DNA of 64,000 nt. It comes from Erythrobacter sp. (lineage in GTDB: Bacteria; Pseudomonadota; Alphaproteobacteria; Sphingomonadales; Sphingomonadaceae). The position numbers and the translations under genes were made by a program. The notes beneath the pieces were generated by a model. It was not told the origin of the DNA, ran no database searches, and worked only from the letters and a program-made list of their open reading frames with translations. The stretch spans positions 42,134-106,133 of the forward strand of contig DAICXZ010000029.1 in assembly GCA_027311945.1 (NCBI GenBank). The letters run 5' to 3'. Below are positions 26,549 through 34,677 of the stretch, in pieces (positions within the stretch are counted from its first letter, which is position 1; each line of letters starts with the position of its first letter).

Positions 26549-27637
26549 TTACAGTGCCTCAACCGCCCCACCACTAACCCGCCAGCACGCAGCCTCGCCC
26601 AGAATGCCCTCGAACGGCGCGGGCTCCGTCCCCGTCAGCCAGACCTGCGTTCCACTCGCGCGCAGCCGGTCGAACAAGGCCTCGCGTCGCACCGGGTCGA
26701 GATGGGCCGCGACCTCGTCGAGCAGCAGCACACTGGCCCGCCCTTGCGCCGCCAGCGCGGCATGGGCGAGCGTGATGGCGACCAGCATGGCTTTCTGCTC
26801 GCCGGTAGAACACTGCGCTGCCGGAGCGCCTTTGCCCGCCATGGTCACCGCGAGGTCGTCGCGATGGGGGCCGGTCAGCGTGCGGCGCGCGGCGATGTCG
26901 CGGTTGCGGCTGGCGGCGAGGGCTTCGGCCAGAGCGTGTGCCTCAACCGGCCCACCTGCCTCATAGATCAGAAGCGGGCGGGCGAAGGGCTCGTTGGGCT
27001 CATCCGCCAGGGCCCCGGCCAACGCCTCGACCAGCGCCGCGCGGCGGCTGGCGAGCGCCGCTCCGGCCTCGGCCAGCTGCGCTTCGTTCGCCACCAGCCA
27101 GCGGCGATCGGGGCCGAGTTCGTCGGCGAGCATCCGGTTGCGTTCGCGCAGCGCTGCCTCGAACCGCCCGGAAATGCGCGCATGATCGGGAAACAGCGCT
27201 AGCGCGAGCCGGTCCATATAACGCCGCCGCTCGCCGGGGCTGGCCATGAACAGGCCGTCCATCGCCGGGGTCAGCCAGCCCATGGCGAGCCATTCGGCCA
27301 GCGAGGTGGCGCTCGCATTGGCACTGTTGATCCGCAGCAGGCGGCGGCCGGGACGGTCAGCGGCAATACCTGTGCCCAGCGTCAGCGGTTCGCCATCGTC
27401 GCTTGCGGGCGTAAGCGAGGCGCTCACTGCAAAGGTGCCGCTGCCGCCCGCCAGCGCCATATCGGGCAGGGCTGCGCGGCGCAGGCCCCGGCCCGGCGCG
27501 AACAGCGAGATCGCTTCGAGCACGTTGGTCTTGCCCGCGCCGTTTTCACCCACCAGCAGATTGATGGCGCGCGCGCCCTCGAGCCGGGTTTCGGCATGGT
27601 TGCGAAAGGCTGTGAGAAGGATGCGATCGAGCGCCAT
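26549..27637 (-). CDS. recF: DNA replication and repair protein RecF
   Basis: SMC-like ATPase that loads RecA at gaps with RecOR. 362 residues: the N-terminal LLTAFRNHAETRLE and Walker A GENGAGKTN (30-38), the ABC signature region near CSTGEQKAML, and Walker B VLLLDEVAAHLD. In many bacteria recF adjoins dnaN/gyrB; here it stands alone beside the second psp locus, as is usual in sphingomonads. The ATG at 27637 yields the canonical start. Promoter lies in the 230-bp gap shared with the psp small-protein gene. Confidence 0.96.
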   Translation of the reverse strand: MALDRILLTAFRNHAETRLEGARAINLLVGENGAGKTNVLEAISLFAPGRGLRRAALPDMALAGGSGTFAVSASLTPASDDGEPLTLGTGIAADRPGRRLLRINSANASATSLAEWLAMGWLTPAMDGLFMASPGERRRYMDRLALALFPDHARISGRFEAALRERNRMLADELGPDRRWLVANEAQLAEAGAALASRRAALVEALAGALADEPNEPFARPLLIYEAGGPVEAHALAEALAASRNRDIAARRTLTGPHRDDLAVTMAGKGAPAAQCSTGEQKAMLVAITLAHAALAAQGRASVLLLDEVAAHLDPVRREALFDRLRASGTQVWLTGTEPAPFEGILGEAACWRVSGGAVEAL

Positions 27638-27700
27638 GGGATGCGCACGGCATTAGCCGAGCAGGGCAGGGCAGGTCATGCAAAAAGTCCCTCGCCATGA

Positions 27701-27719
27701 CTTGGGAAAATTTCCCAAG
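27701..27719. promoter_or_regulatory. candidate PspF upstream activator site
   Basis: CTTGGGAAAATTTCCCAAG is a dyad with nine-base arms around a central A. A shared sequence, GTTGGCATTGGCGGGAATT, follows at 27721-27739. It lies about 85 bp upstream of the -24 element of the sigma-54 promoter at 27794. The half-site CTTGGGAAAATT recurs in the pspA-pspF intergenic region. This is the expected position for a bacterial enhancer-binding protein. Confidence 0.65.
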
Positions 27720-27793
27720 AGTTGGCATTGGCGGGAATTCCAGCTTGCGGTGCGATGAACGAAATTGGTAGATTTCCGACGTTTTCCGCAAAC

Positions 27794-27809
27794 TGGCACG
27801 GCTCCTGCA
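27794..27809 (+). promoter_or_regulatory. sigma-54 (RpoN) promoter of the psp small-protein/pspC2 unit
   Basis: TGGCACG-GCTC-CTGCA matches the -24/-12 consensus (TGGCACG N4 TTGCA), with GG and GC correctly 12 bases apart. The first gene starts 57 bp downstream. PspF, which activates only sigma-54 promoters, is encoded 10 kb away and a matching enhancer site is present. Confidence 0.8.
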
Positions 27810-27865
27810 ATGTTGGTGGCATCGAGCGGATGGGCCGCTCACACTACTAGACAAGGGGAATTATC

Positions 27866-28006
27866 ATGTTTGCCAACTCGGAACTTACCAACCGTCTCTT
27901 CGCGGCTCTGGGCGCGCTTGCGATCACCACCGGCCTGCTGGTCGCCAGCTTCGCTCCGCCCGCCCCGAACGCCGCAACGACCGCTGCCACGATGGTGCTG
28001 GCATGA
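27866..28006 (+). CDS. 46-residue membrane peptide preceding pspC2
   Basis: A short protein starting MFANSELTNRLFAALGAL, with one hydrophobic segment (residues 11-30) and an Ala/Thr/Pro-rich tail. Its stop overlaps the pspC2 ATG (ATGA), which makes it a real translated gene rather than noise. It sits directly after a sigma-54 promoter. A peptide of similar length and composition, also starting MF and Ala-rich, is the first gene of the main psp operon (37589-37744). No known family recognised. A role at the membrane in the phage-shock response is inferred from context. Confidence 0.7.
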   Translation: MFANSELTNRLFAALGALAITTGLLVASFAPPAPNAATTAATMVLA

Positions 28007-28215
28007 GCGCGCTGAACACGTCGAGCGACCCGCAGAGCCCGCGCAAGTTCCACCTCGACCAAGGCGACAAGCTGATCGGCGGCGTCTGCTCGGGCATCGC
28101 CAACTACGTCAACGTCGACCCGCTGCTGGTGCGCCTGGTCTTCGCGGTCGGCGCGGTGGCCGGCGTCGGGAGCTTTATCCTGATTTATCTGCTGATCTGG
28201 CTGCTCGCCAACTGA
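28003..28215 (+). CDS. pspC: PspC-domain phage-shock protein, short form
   Basis: A 70-residue protein: an N-terminal arm, then KFHLDQGDKLIGGVCSGIANYVNVDPLLVRL, the diagnostic PspC segment, and one transmembrane helix (VFAVGAVAGVGSFILIYLLIWLL). It lacks the C-terminal extension of the main-operon PspC. PspC is an inner-membrane sensor that binds PspA when the envelope is disturbed. Here it is controlled apart from the main operon by its own sigma-54 promoter, probably under PspF. ATG overlaps the upstream peptide stop. Confidence 0.88.
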   Translation: MSALNTSSDPQSPRKFHLDQGDKLIGGVCSGIANYVNVDPLLVRLVFAVGAVAGVGSFILIYLLIWLLAN

Positions 28216-28222
28216 GCGAGCC

Positions 28223-28960
28223 TCAGGAATGTCCGAAGGGGGAGAAATCGGTCTGTTCGTCGAACACATCGACCCCCTCGCGGCGCTTCAGGAAATTGAC
28301 TGCCCAATAGGTGAACGGCGTGAGCAAAGCCTCCCAGGCGGTCTTGATCGCCCATTGGGAGAGGACCACCTGCCACAGCTGCTCGATCGGCCAGCCCGCC
28401 AGCCCATAAAACGCGAGCGGATAAAAGATCAGGCTGTCGAGCCCCTGGCCGACCACGGTTGAACCAATTGTGCGGGTCCATAGCATCCGTCCCTTCGTCA
28501 GCAGCTTCATCTTGGCGAGCACGAAGGCGTTGGCGAATTCGCCCGCCCAGAACGCCACCATCGAAGCGAGCACGATACGCCAGCTGTTGCCGAACACGAA
28601 TTCGTAGGCCTCTTGCCCCGGCCATCCTTGCGCGGGCGGCAGCGCCACCACCACTGCCGCCATCACCGCCATGAAGGCGAGCGCGGCAAACCCCGTCCAG
28701 ATCACGCGGCGCGCGTTGGCATAGCCATAGACCTCGGTCAGCACGTCGCCGATGATGTAGCTGATCGGGAAGAACAGCACACCCGCACCGAAAGCCCATT
28801 GGCTGCCGCCCGGAAGCGTCAGATAGCTCGGCTTGGACGCGCCGATTATGTTGGAAAGCAGCAGGATCGCGACGAAGGCCGCCATCACATAGGGATAGTA
28901 GCGGAAGCCCCCGGCGGTTTGGCGATTGGCGGCGACGGGGCGGGGCGCTTGGTGATCCAT
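28223..28960 (-). CDS. yhhQ: queuosine precursor transporter (YhhQ/VUT family)
   Basis: A 245-residue inner-membrane protein with about six helices. Family motifs are SNIIGASKP near helix 1, FPISYIIGDVLTEVYGYANARRVIW, and the C-terminal GQGLDSLIFYPLAFYG and WAIKTAWEALLTPFTYWAVNFLKR. YhhQ imports preQ0/preQ1 for tRNA queuosine. queF lies at 10.5 kb, so both salvage and synthesis are represented in the same chromosomal region. It converges with the short pspC gene eight bases away. Confidence 0.92.
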   Translation of the reverse strand: MDHQAPRPVAANRQTAGGFRYYPYVMAAFVAILLLSNIIGASKPSYLTLPGGSQWAFGAGVLFFPISYIIGDVLTEVYGYANARRVIWTGFAALAFMAVMAAVVVALPPAQGWPGQEAYEFVFGNSWRIVLASMVAFWAGEFANAFVLAKMKLLTKGRMLWTRTIGSTVVGQGLDSLIFYPLAFYGLAGWPIEQLWQVVLSQWAIKTAWEALLTPFTYWAVNFLKRREGVDVFDEQTDFSPFGHS

Positions 28961-29068
28961 GGCGCGAAGCTAGCGCGGGTCGCGAGGGAGGGGTAGAGGG
29001 CTAATGGCGGATTATGCAGAGCTGCCGATTTGCGTACTCCGCAAACATCGCTAAGTGCCGAAGCCGAC

Positions 29069-29145
29069 GCGCCCATAGCTCAGCTGGATAGAGCACGGGA
29101 CTTCTAATCCTGAGGCCGCAGGTTCGACTCCTGCTGGGCGCGCCA
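29069..29145 (+). tRNA. tRNA-Arg(TCT)
   Basis: 77 nt with encoded CCA. Acceptor GCGCCCA/TGGGCGC, anticodon loop CTTCTAA (anticodon TCT), T-arm GCAGG TTCGACT CCTGC. All stems pair normally. Confidence 0.97.
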
Positions 29146-29271
29146 TTTCCTTCACTTTCTGGATGCTGGCTGCGGACAAGCGAAGGAACTGTCGGGATTT
29201 TTGACAAGCCCCACCTTCGTTAACGTTTCGAAAACCATTACCTTGCCCCGGTTTCGCGGTTTCGCGCAAAT

Positions 29272-29287
29272 TGGCACGCGCCATGCT
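29272..29287 (+). promoter_or_regulatory. sigma-54-like -24/-12 element without an obvious gene
   Basis: TGGCACG-CGCC-ATGCT matches the sigma-54 consensus with correct spacing but a weaker -12 half. It points into a gene-poor stretch (29146-29504), which otherwise holds a GC-rich inverted repeat (GAGGCGGGG/CCCCGCCTC around 29321-29372) and the grxD terminator. It may be chance or may drive a small transcript. Confidence 0.3.
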
Positions 29288-29427
29288 ACTTGTTTGGCGT
29301 ACCTTTCGAGGTCTTCGTTAGAGGCGGGGTCGCTTTCCCCATGGTCCCCAAAGGTCTCCCGGCCCCGCCTCACCCGAACTTTCCCAAAAGCACGAGCACA
29401 AGCCGTTGAGCGCTATCGTGGCGCAAA

Positions 29428-29463
29428 CAAAAATCCGCCGCCGAGCGCAAGGCCCGGCAGCGG
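29428..29463 (-). terminator. intrinsic terminator after grxD
   Basis: On the minus strand TCCGC, a mismatch, GCCGGG and the complementary CTCGGC, GGCGGA form a stem that is followed by five T. It closes the leuC-to-grxD transcription unit. Confidence 0.75.
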
Positions 29464-29504
29464 AACAAAACAGATTATTCGCCCCCTAAAGGAAGGTGCA
29501 AATG

Positions 29505-29834
29505 TCAGGAAGCCTTGGCGACCTGCTTTTCGTCGAGCAGGGCCTGCAATTCGCCCGCTTCGTACATTTCCATCATGATATCCGAACCACCGACGAATTC
29601 GCCCTTCACATAAAGCTGGGGAATGGTCGGCCAGTCGGAGAAGGCCTTGATGCCCTGGCGTACTTCCATGTCCTGCAGCACGTCGACGCTGTCGAAGGCG
29701 ACATTGCAATGGTCGAGGATCGCCACCGCACGGCTGGAAAAGCCGCACTGGGGGAAAAGGGGCGTTCCCTTCATGAACAGGACGACATCGGAATCGCCGA
29801 CGATCTTGGTAAGGCGGGCGTTGATATCAGACAT
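29505..29834 (-). CDS. grxD: monothiol glutaredoxin, Grx4/GrxD type
   Basis: A 109-residue CGFS glutaredoxin that holds a bridging [2Fe-2S] cluster with glutathione and delivers it, often together with BolA. The active site Cys30 lies in PQCGFSSR; TIPQLYVKGEFVGGSD is the glutathione-binding cis-Pro/GG region. The ATG at 29834 gives the canonical start (MSDINARL); a GTG twelve bases upstream is an alternative. bolA directly precedes it, matching the known functional pair. The region before the start lacks a clear ribosome site. Confidence 0.95.
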   Translation of the reverse strand: MSDINARLTKIVGDSDVVLFMKGTPLFPQCGFSSRAVAILDHCNVAFDSVDVLQDMEVRQGIKAFSDWPTIPQLYVKGEFVGGSDIMMEMYEAGELQALLDEKQVAKAS

Positions 29835-29867
29835 GGGGGCACTCACTGGTAAATTCGATCATGACAA

Positions 29868-30101
29868 TCACTTGGGCACGGCTGTGGTGACTTGCAAGGC
29901 GTGGAGTTCTCCTCCCACCCGCTCGCCGATCGCGGCATAGACCATCTTGTGCTGTGCCACGCGGCTCTTGCCCACGAAGGCCGCGCTGGTGACGCGCGCA
30001 TGCCAGTGGTCATTGTCGCCCGCCAGGTCGATCATCTCGACCTCGGCATCGGGCAGGGCGGCGCGGATCAACGCCTCGATTTCGGCTGCGGGCATTGCCA
30101 T
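29868..30101 (-). CDS. bolA: BolA family protein
   Basis: A 77-residue BolA/YrbA-like protein with the stress-type fold: IEALIRAALPDAEVEMIDLAGDNDHW and the C-terminal FVGKSRVAQHKMVYAAIGERVGGELHAL containing the conserved RVxxHxxVY. It binds the Fe-S cluster of monothiol glutaredoxin in iron homeostasis, and grxD follows at once. Two close starts exist (30101, 30095); the first is used. The longer frame adds an unconserved head and overlaps the neighbour. Confidence 0.92.
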   Translation of the reverse strand: MAMPAAEIEALIRAALPDAEVEMIDLAGDNDHWHARVTSAAFVGKSRVAQHKMVYAAIGERVGGELHALQVTTAVPK

Positions 30102-30112
30102 CGGCTTTGCCC

Positions 30113-30436
30113 TCAGCTTTCGCTCATCAGCTGGCGGCGCGCTTCTACCGCACATTCGGCAAGCTGCGTGCGCACCGTGGCTTCGTCGACGTCGCAGTCT
30201 GCCTGGGTGAGATCGCCGAGCACCTTGCGGATCACGTCCTCGTCACCCGCTTCCTCAAAGTCGGCTTGAACGACCGCCTTCTTGTAGGCTTCGGTCTCTT
30301 CCGGGGTGAGATTCATCAGCTTGGCAGCCCATTCGCCGAGCAGCCGGTTGCGGCGCGCGGCGATGCGGAAGGTGGTGTTTTCGTCCATGGCGAACTTGGC
30401 TTCTTCGGCGCGTTCGCGGTCGTTAAACGTGGTCAT
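30113..30436 (-). CDS. DUF1476 protein, ATP-synthase inhibitor zeta subunit
   Basis: A 107-residue alpha-helical protein with FNDRERAEEAKFAMDENTTFRIAARRNRLLGEWAA at its start. This is the inhibitory N-terminal segment of the F1-ATPase zeta subunit found only in Alphaproteobacteria, where it blocks ATP hydrolysis. The rest forms a four-helix bundle. Its presence in a leuD/bolA/grxD unit is the usual alphaproteobacterial gene order. The recognition of family is firm; inhibitor action is known from Paracoccus, not shown here. Confidence 0.93.
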   Translation of the reverse strand: MTTFNDRERAEEAKFAMDENTTFRIAARRNRLLGEWAAKLMNLTPEETEAYKKAVVQADFEEAGDEDVIRKVLGDLTQADCDVDEATVRTQLAECAVEARRQLMSES

Positions 30437-30460
30437 GCGTGCGATCCCCTGATCAAAAAG

Positions 30461-31063
30461 CTAGGCGGCGGCCTTCGTGCCGCTAGCCACCCAAGGCTGC
30501 TGGCTGCGCAAACGGTCCTCGTAGGCGCTGATTACGGCATCGCTTTGCAGCGTCAATCCGACTTCGTCGAGCCCTTCGAGCAGGCAGCGCTTGCGAAACG
30601 GGTCAATCTCGAAGGCCCAGCGGTCCTGAAAAGGGGTGCTCACGCTCTGGTTTTCGAGGTTGATGGTGATCGGATCGGTCTGCGCGACCTCCATCAGCCG
30701 GTCGATCGCCTCTTGCGGCAGGGCCACGGTGAGAATGCCGTTCTTGAACGCGTTGCCGCTGAAGATATCGGAGAAGCTCGGCGCGATGACGGCCTTCACA
30801 CCCATGTCAAGCAAGGCCCAGGCGGCGTGTTCGCGACTTGAGCCGCAACCGAAGTTGTCGCCCGCCACGATGATCGGCGCACCGGCGAATTCGGGATCGT
30901 CGAACACCGAATTTCCATCTTTGCGCAGGGCTTCGAAAGCGCCTTCGCCAAGCCCGTCACGGGTGATCGTTTTCAGGAAATGGGCCGGAATGATGATGTC
31001 GGTATCGACGTTCTTCATGCCGAAGGGGTAGGCGCGGCCTTCGACCTCGGTCACTTTTTCCAT
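30461..31063 (-). CDS. leuD: 3-isopropylmalate dehydratase small subunit
   Basis: Partner of LeuC in leucine biosynthesis, isomerising 2-isopropylmalate to 3-isopropylmalate. The 200-residue swivel-domain protein has [14 protein letters not shown] near the start and [17 protein letters not shown], the aconitase-like substrate loop. It overlaps the upstream 55-residue gene by one base. Separated from leuC by two small genes, an insertion commonly seen in alphaproteobacterial leu loci. It lacks the Fe-S ligands, which are in LeuC. Confidence 0.95.
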   Translation of the reverse strand: MEKVTEVEGRAYPFGMKNVDTDIIIPAHFLKTITRDGLGEGAFEALRKDGNSVFDDPEFAGAPIIVAGDNFGCGSSREHAAWALLDMGVKAVIAPSFSDIFSGNAFKNGILTVALPQEAIDRLMEVAQTDPITINLENQSVSTPFQDRWAFEIDPFRKRCLLEGLDEVGLTLQSDAVISAYEDRLRSQQPWVASGTKAAA

Positions 31064-31230
31064 CAGTCGGTCTCCGGTGCCTCGCCCGAAGGGATCGGCG
31101 GCAGCTGTTCCGCCTCGTTGACGGCCTTTTTCTTGCGCGATGAGAACATCAGCGCCGCGGCAATCGCAGCAGAGCCGATGGCAGCGCCAGCGATGGCGGC
31201 TTTTCCGCCGGGGATCTTGGACTTGGTCAT
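31063..31230 (-). CDS. 55-residue single-pass membrane protein between leuC and leuD
   Basis: [29 protein letters not shown] is a short cytoplasmic arm and one hydrophobic helix of Ala/Gly/Ile, followed by a basic SRKKK stop-transfer and an acidic, Pro-rich tail ending PSGEAPETD. It is co-directional and overlaps leuD by one base (TGATG). No known family. It is likely a small helical membrane protein conserved in the leu operon; function unknown. Confidence 0.7.
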   Translation of the reverse strand: MTKSKIPGGKAAIAGAAIGSAAIAAALMFSSRKKKAVNEAEQLPPIPSGEAPETD

Positions 31231-31270
31231 AGTAAGGTCAAATGCGCGCGAGACGGTCCGGTTGCAAGGG

Positions 31271-31768
31271 TCAGCCGACAAATTTGCGCAATGCCATCCA
31301 GCGCCGGGCCTTTTCTGTCAGCGGCATGGCGGCATAGGCGGCGCTCGAGGAGGGCAGGTCGATAAGCGCGGGTGCGGCCTCTCCGGCCAGCTGCTTGTGC
31401 CCGATTTTGGCGGCCTTCGCGCCATTGAAGGCGAGGGCGCGCAAATGGGGCAGGCTGGCGGCGAACTCGGCGAGTGCATTCGGCTCGTGCGCGCGGATGG
31501 CGGTGTCGAGGCTGCCGCTGCGCTCGGCCGAGGCGACCACATCCCACAGGCCGATATGGTAGGACTGCAAGGTTGCGAGCCGCTCGGCATAGTCGAGGGT
31601 TACCAGGTCGCACCCGACCACCGCGCCGACAAGATGCCAGAAGCGATTTCCGGGGTGCGCGTAATACCGCCGCTCGGCCAGCGAGCGTTCGCCCGGCAGC
31701 GAGCCGAGGATGACAAGCCGGGTCTCGCCGTCAACGACGGCGCCGAAGCCGCTTTTACGCAGGCTCAC
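31271..31768 (-). CDS. hypoxanthine/uracil-DNA glycosylase (UDG superfamily, family 6-like)
   Basis: A 165-residue DNA repair enzyme. The active-site region [24 protein letters not shown] (residues 21-44) matches the HDG branch of the uracil-DNA glycosylase superfamily, in which the Asn of PGN/PxN acts in place of the usual catalytic Asp. The later [16 protein letters not shown] and LPSSSAAYA segments correspond to the downstream motif. It probably excises deaminated adenine (hypoxanthine). It overlaps leuC by 14 bases. Substrate inferred from motif. Confidence 0.82.
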   Translation of the reverse strand: MSLRKSGFGAVVDGETRLVILGSLPGERSLAERRYYAHPGNRFWHLVGAVVGCDLVTLDYAERLATLQSYHIGLWDVVASAERSGSLDTAIRAHEPNALAEFAASLPHLRALAFNGAKAAKIGHKQLAGEAAPALIDLPSSSAAYAAMPLTEKARRWMALRKFVG

Positions 31769-33191
31769 GCGTCAGTTCGCGCACGTCGGCGAGGCGTCCG
31801 GCTACGGCCGCTGCTGCTGCCATGGCGGGCGAAACGAGGTGCGTGCGCGCGCCGGGACCTTGCCGCCCCACGAAGTTGCGGTTGCTGGTCGAGGCCGAGC
31901 GTTCGCCGGGCGGAACCTTGTCGGGGTTCATGCCAAGGCAAGCCGAACAGCCCGGTTCGCGCCATTCGAGGCCCGCTTCGGTGAAGACCTTGTCCAGCCC
32001 CTCGGCCTCGGCCTGCAGCTTCACGAGGCCCGAGCCGGGCACCACGATGCCCCACTTGATATTGGGATGAACCTTGCGCCCGCGCAGCACTTCGGCGGCG
32101 GCGCGCATGTCCTCGATGCGGCTGTTTGTGCACGAACCGATAAAGATGTTCTGCACCTCGACCTCGGCCAGCTTCTGGCCGGGCGTGAGGCCCATATATT
32201 CAAGGCTCGCCTGCGCGGCGCGCTGCTTACTCGGATCGGCAAAGCTCATCGGATCGGGAACTTCGCCCGAAATGCCCACGGTGTCCTCAGGGCTGGTGCC
32301 CCAGGTTACGGTCGGCTCGATCACCGATGCGTCGATCACCACCGACTTGTCGAACGTTGCGCCTTCGTCGGTGTGTAGCGTCTTCCAGTAGGCAACGGCC
32401 TTGTCCCACTCGGCACCCTTGGGCGCGAGCGGACGGTCCTTCAGGTAGGCAAAGGTTGTCTCGTCGGGCGCGATCAGGCCCGCGCGTGCGCCGCCCTCGA
32501 TGCTCATGTTGCAGACGGTGAGGCGCGCCTCGATGCTCATCTGTTCGAACACCTTGCCGCGATACTCGATCACGTGGCCGGTGCCGCCTGCCGTGCCGAT
32601 CTCGCCGATGATGTGCATGATCAGATCCTTGGCGGTGACGCCGGGGCCGAGATCGCCCTCGACGCGCACTTCCATGGTCTTCGATTCGCGCAGCTGGAGC
32701 GTCTGCGTGGCGAGGACATGCTCGACCTCGCTGGTGCCGATCCCGAACGCCAGCGCACCCACGCCGCCGTGGCAGGCGGTGTGCGAATCGCCGCAAACGA
32801 TGGTGGTGCCGGGCAACGAGAAACCCTGCTCGGGGCCGACCACATGGACGATGCCCTGTTCGCGCGCCGTGGCGCCGAAGTAATGGATGCCGAATTCGGG
32901 TGCGTTCTTTTCCAGCGCGGCAAGCTGCTGCGCGCTTTGCGCGTCTGCGATCGGAATGCGCTTGCCCGCCGCGTCGACGCGCGGCGTGGTGGGCACGTTA
33001 TGGTCGGGCACGGCCAGCGTCAGCTCGGGGCGGCGCACCTTGCGTCCGGCCTTGCGGAGCGCCTCGAAGGCCTGAGGGCTGGTCACCTCGTGGACGAGGT
33101 GGCGGTCGATGAAGATCAGGCAGGTGCCATCCTCGCGCTGAGCGACGACGTGGGCATCCCAGATTTTTTCGTAGAGCGTTCTGGCGGTCAT
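31755..33191 (-). CDS. leuC: 3-isopropylmalate dehydratase large subunit
   Basis: Aconitase-family [4Fe-4S] enzyme of leucine biosynthesis. In 478 residues, the substrate-binding [30 protein letters not shown] is near residue 130, and the cluster cysteines lie in SCTNSR and in [13 protein letters not shown]. The length and order are those of LeuC. First gene of the unit reading toward the glycosylase, leuD, DUF1476, bolA and grxD. The presence of the Fe-S carrier pair in the same unit may help maturation of this Fe-S enzyme. Confidence 0.96.
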   Translation of the reverse strand: MTARTLYEKIWDAHVVAQREDGTCLIFIDRHLVHEVTSPQAFEALRKAGRKVRRPELTLAVPDHNVPTTPRVDAAGKRIPIADAQSAQQLAALEKNAPEFGIHYFGATAREQGIVHVVGPEQGFSLPGTTIVCGDSHTACHGGVGALAFGIGTSEVEHVLATQTLQLRESKTMEVRVEGDLGPGVTAKDLIMHIIGEIGTAGGTGHVIEYRGKVFEQMSIEARLTVCNMSIEGGARAGLIAPDETTFAYLKDRPLAPKGAEWDKAVAYWKTLHTDEGATFDKSVVIDASVIEPTVTWGTSPEDTVGISGEVPDPMSFADPSKQRAAQASLEYMGLTPGQKLAEVEVQNIFIGSCTNSRIEDMRAAAEVLRGRKVHPNIKWGIVVPGSGLVKLQAEAEGLDKVFTEAGLEWREPGCSACLGMNPDKVPPGERSASTSNRNFVGRQGPGARTHLVSPAMAAAAAVAGRLADVRELTREPA

Positions 33192-33308
33192 AATGCGGGG
33201 CAGATAGCGATCCTTTGGCCCCCCGCCAAGTCAGCGCTCGCCAACATGGCGGAGATCGGGCATAATAGACACCTTGGCAAAAGTGCCTCCGGTAGCTATT
33301 TGAAACTT

Positions 33309-33734
33309 ATGGCCGCAAACTCCCACACCATGCCGATCACCATCGAAGCCGACGACATCGACTTCATGGGGCACGTCAACAATGCCCGCTATCTGGGCTG
33401 GGTGCAGGATGTGGTGCTGGCGCACTGGCACAAGCTGGCCCCGGCGGAAGAGGCGGCGCGGATCGCATGGGTCGCGCTCAAGCACGAGATCACCTATCGC
33501 AAGCCCGCTTTCCTGGCCGACGATATCAATGCCACCACGGTGCTGGAAAAGGTCGCCGGTGCGCGCGCTTTTTACAACACCGTGATCGCGCGCGGCGAGG
33601 AAGTCCTGGCGGAAATCAAGAGCATGTGGTGCTGTCTTGACAAGGATAGCCTGCGCCCCTCGCGGATTGACCGCGACGTGGCCGAACAGTGCTTCGGCCT
33701 GCCGCGCAAGCAGGACACCTATCGCGGCGAGTGA
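33309..33734 (+). CDS. acyl-CoA thioesterase, 4HBT hot-dog fold
   Basis: A 141-residue hot-dog thioesterase of the YbgC/FcbC type. DIDFMGHVNNARYLGWVQDVVLAHW contains the catalytic Asp region and Asn-Asn-Ala helix of the family. The KPAFLADDINATTVLEK strand and a final extended C-terminus follow. It hydrolyses short or aromatic acyl-CoAs in many relatives. The start is the ATG at 33309; a downstream ATG (MPITIEAD) is possible. Divergent from leuC and monocistronic. Confidence 0.87.
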   Translation: MAANSHTMPITIEADDIDFMGHVNNARYLGWVQDVVLAHWHKLAPAEEAARIAWVALKHEITYRKPAFLADDINATTVLEKVAGARAFYNTVIARGEEVLAEIKSMWCCLDKDSLRPSRIDRDVAEQCFGLPRKQDTYRGE

Positions 33735-33781
33735 CAGGCGCTTGTCTGGTAAGGCGCGGCACATAGGTCTATAGCCGAGGT

Positions 33782-34318
33782 ATGACCGATATTCTCGTCC
33801 CCGCGCTGATCGTGCTGGCCACCGTGGCATGGATGGAATGGGTCGCCTGGGCGAGCCACAAGTACATCATGCATGGGTGGGGGTGGGGCTGGCATCGCGA
33901 CCATCACGAACCGCATGACAAGGTTCTGGAGAAGAACGATCTTTATGCCGTGGTCGGCGCGGTGATGAGCATTTCGATGTTCGCGCTCGGCTCGCCGCTG
34001 GTGATGGGCGCGAGCGCATGGTGGCCCGCGACGTGGATCGGGGTCGGCATCCTTGTTTATGGCATCATCTACACGCTCGTTCACGACGGGCTGGTGCATC
34101 AACGCTATTTCAAGTGGGTGCCGAAGAAGGGCTATGCCAAGCGGCTGGTGCAGGCACACCGGCTGCACCATGCGACCGTAGGCAAGGAAGGCGGGGTGAG
34201 CTTCGGCTTTGTCTGGGCGCAAGACCCGGCCAGGCTCAAGGCCGAACTGCGCCGCCAGCGCGAGGCGGGGATCGCCGTGGTGCGCGACAGCGCGCAGCCG
34301 GTGGGGCGCAACCTCTAG
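33782..34318 (+). CDS. crtZ: beta-carotene hydroxylase
   Basis: A 178-residue integral-membrane di-iron hydroxylase that adds 3-hydroxyl groups to beta-carotene, giving zeaxanthin-type carotenoids. The clustered histidine boxes HKYIMH, HRDHHEPH, HDGLVHQRY and HRLHHA are all present. About four membrane helices lie between them. It is a lone crtZ, with no other carotenoid gene in the window, as is common in Erythrobacter where crtZ lies apart from the main cluster. The ATG at 33782 starts with MTDILVPALIV. It is convergent with the DUF454 gene. Confidence 0.93.
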   Translation: MTDILVPALIVLATVAWMEWVAWASHKYIMHGWGWGWHRDHHEPHDKVLEKNDLYAVVGAVMSISMFALGSPLVMGASAWWPATWIGVGILVYGIIYTLVHDGLVHQRYFKWVPKKGYAKRLVQAHRLHHATVGKEGGVSFGFVWAQDPARLKAELRRQREAGIAVVRDSAQPVGRNL

Positions 34319-34322
34319 CCGC

Positions 34323-34676
34323 TCACGCCTCGGTGCGGGTCCACATCCAGGCGGCAACGGCTGCAAGGCAGGTGAGCGGGATCAGCGCAATCGGAAAGCC
34401 GACCGTGGCCGCCGTGATCGTTCCGGCAAGGGTCATCGCAACCACCGCCGATTTCTTGGCCTTGCGCGAGATCGCGCGCCGCTCGCGCCAATCGCGCAAG
34501 GGTGGGCCATAGACCTTGTGGTTCTGCATCCGCTCGGCCCATTCGGGATGTCCGCGCAGGAAGCAGAACAGCGCCACCAACAGGAACACGAAGCCGGGCA
34601 TCAGCGGCAGCACGATGCCGATCCAGCCAAGGCAGAAGAAGAACGCTCCGGCGAGGGTCCAGAGCCGGCTGTTCAT
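34323..34676 (-). CDS. DUF454 (YbaN-type) inner-membrane protein
   Basis: A 117-residue protein with MNSRLWTLAGAFFFCLGWIGIVLPLMPG at the start and CFLRGHPEWAERMQNHKVYGPPLRDWRERRAIS, the YbaN/DUF454 signature; two membrane helices flank the loop. Function not established in the family. It begins one base before the end of sufE and is co-directional, so it is probably coupled to it. Longer in-frame starts lie within sufE and were not used. Confidence 0.88.
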   Translation of the reverse strand: MNSRLWTLAGAFFFCLGWIGIVLPLMPGFVFLLVALFCFLRGHPEWAERMQNHKVYGPPLRDWRERRAISRKAKKSAVVAMTLAGTITAATVGFPIALIPLTCLAAVAAWMWTRTEA

Positions 34677-34677
34677 G

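Noticed and set aside
29152..29578. Two open frames (125 codons plus, 73 codons minus) in the tRNA-Arg/grxD gap
   Set aside because: They overlap the tRNA edge or the grxD terminator, lack ribosome sites and show no conserved-looking protein features.
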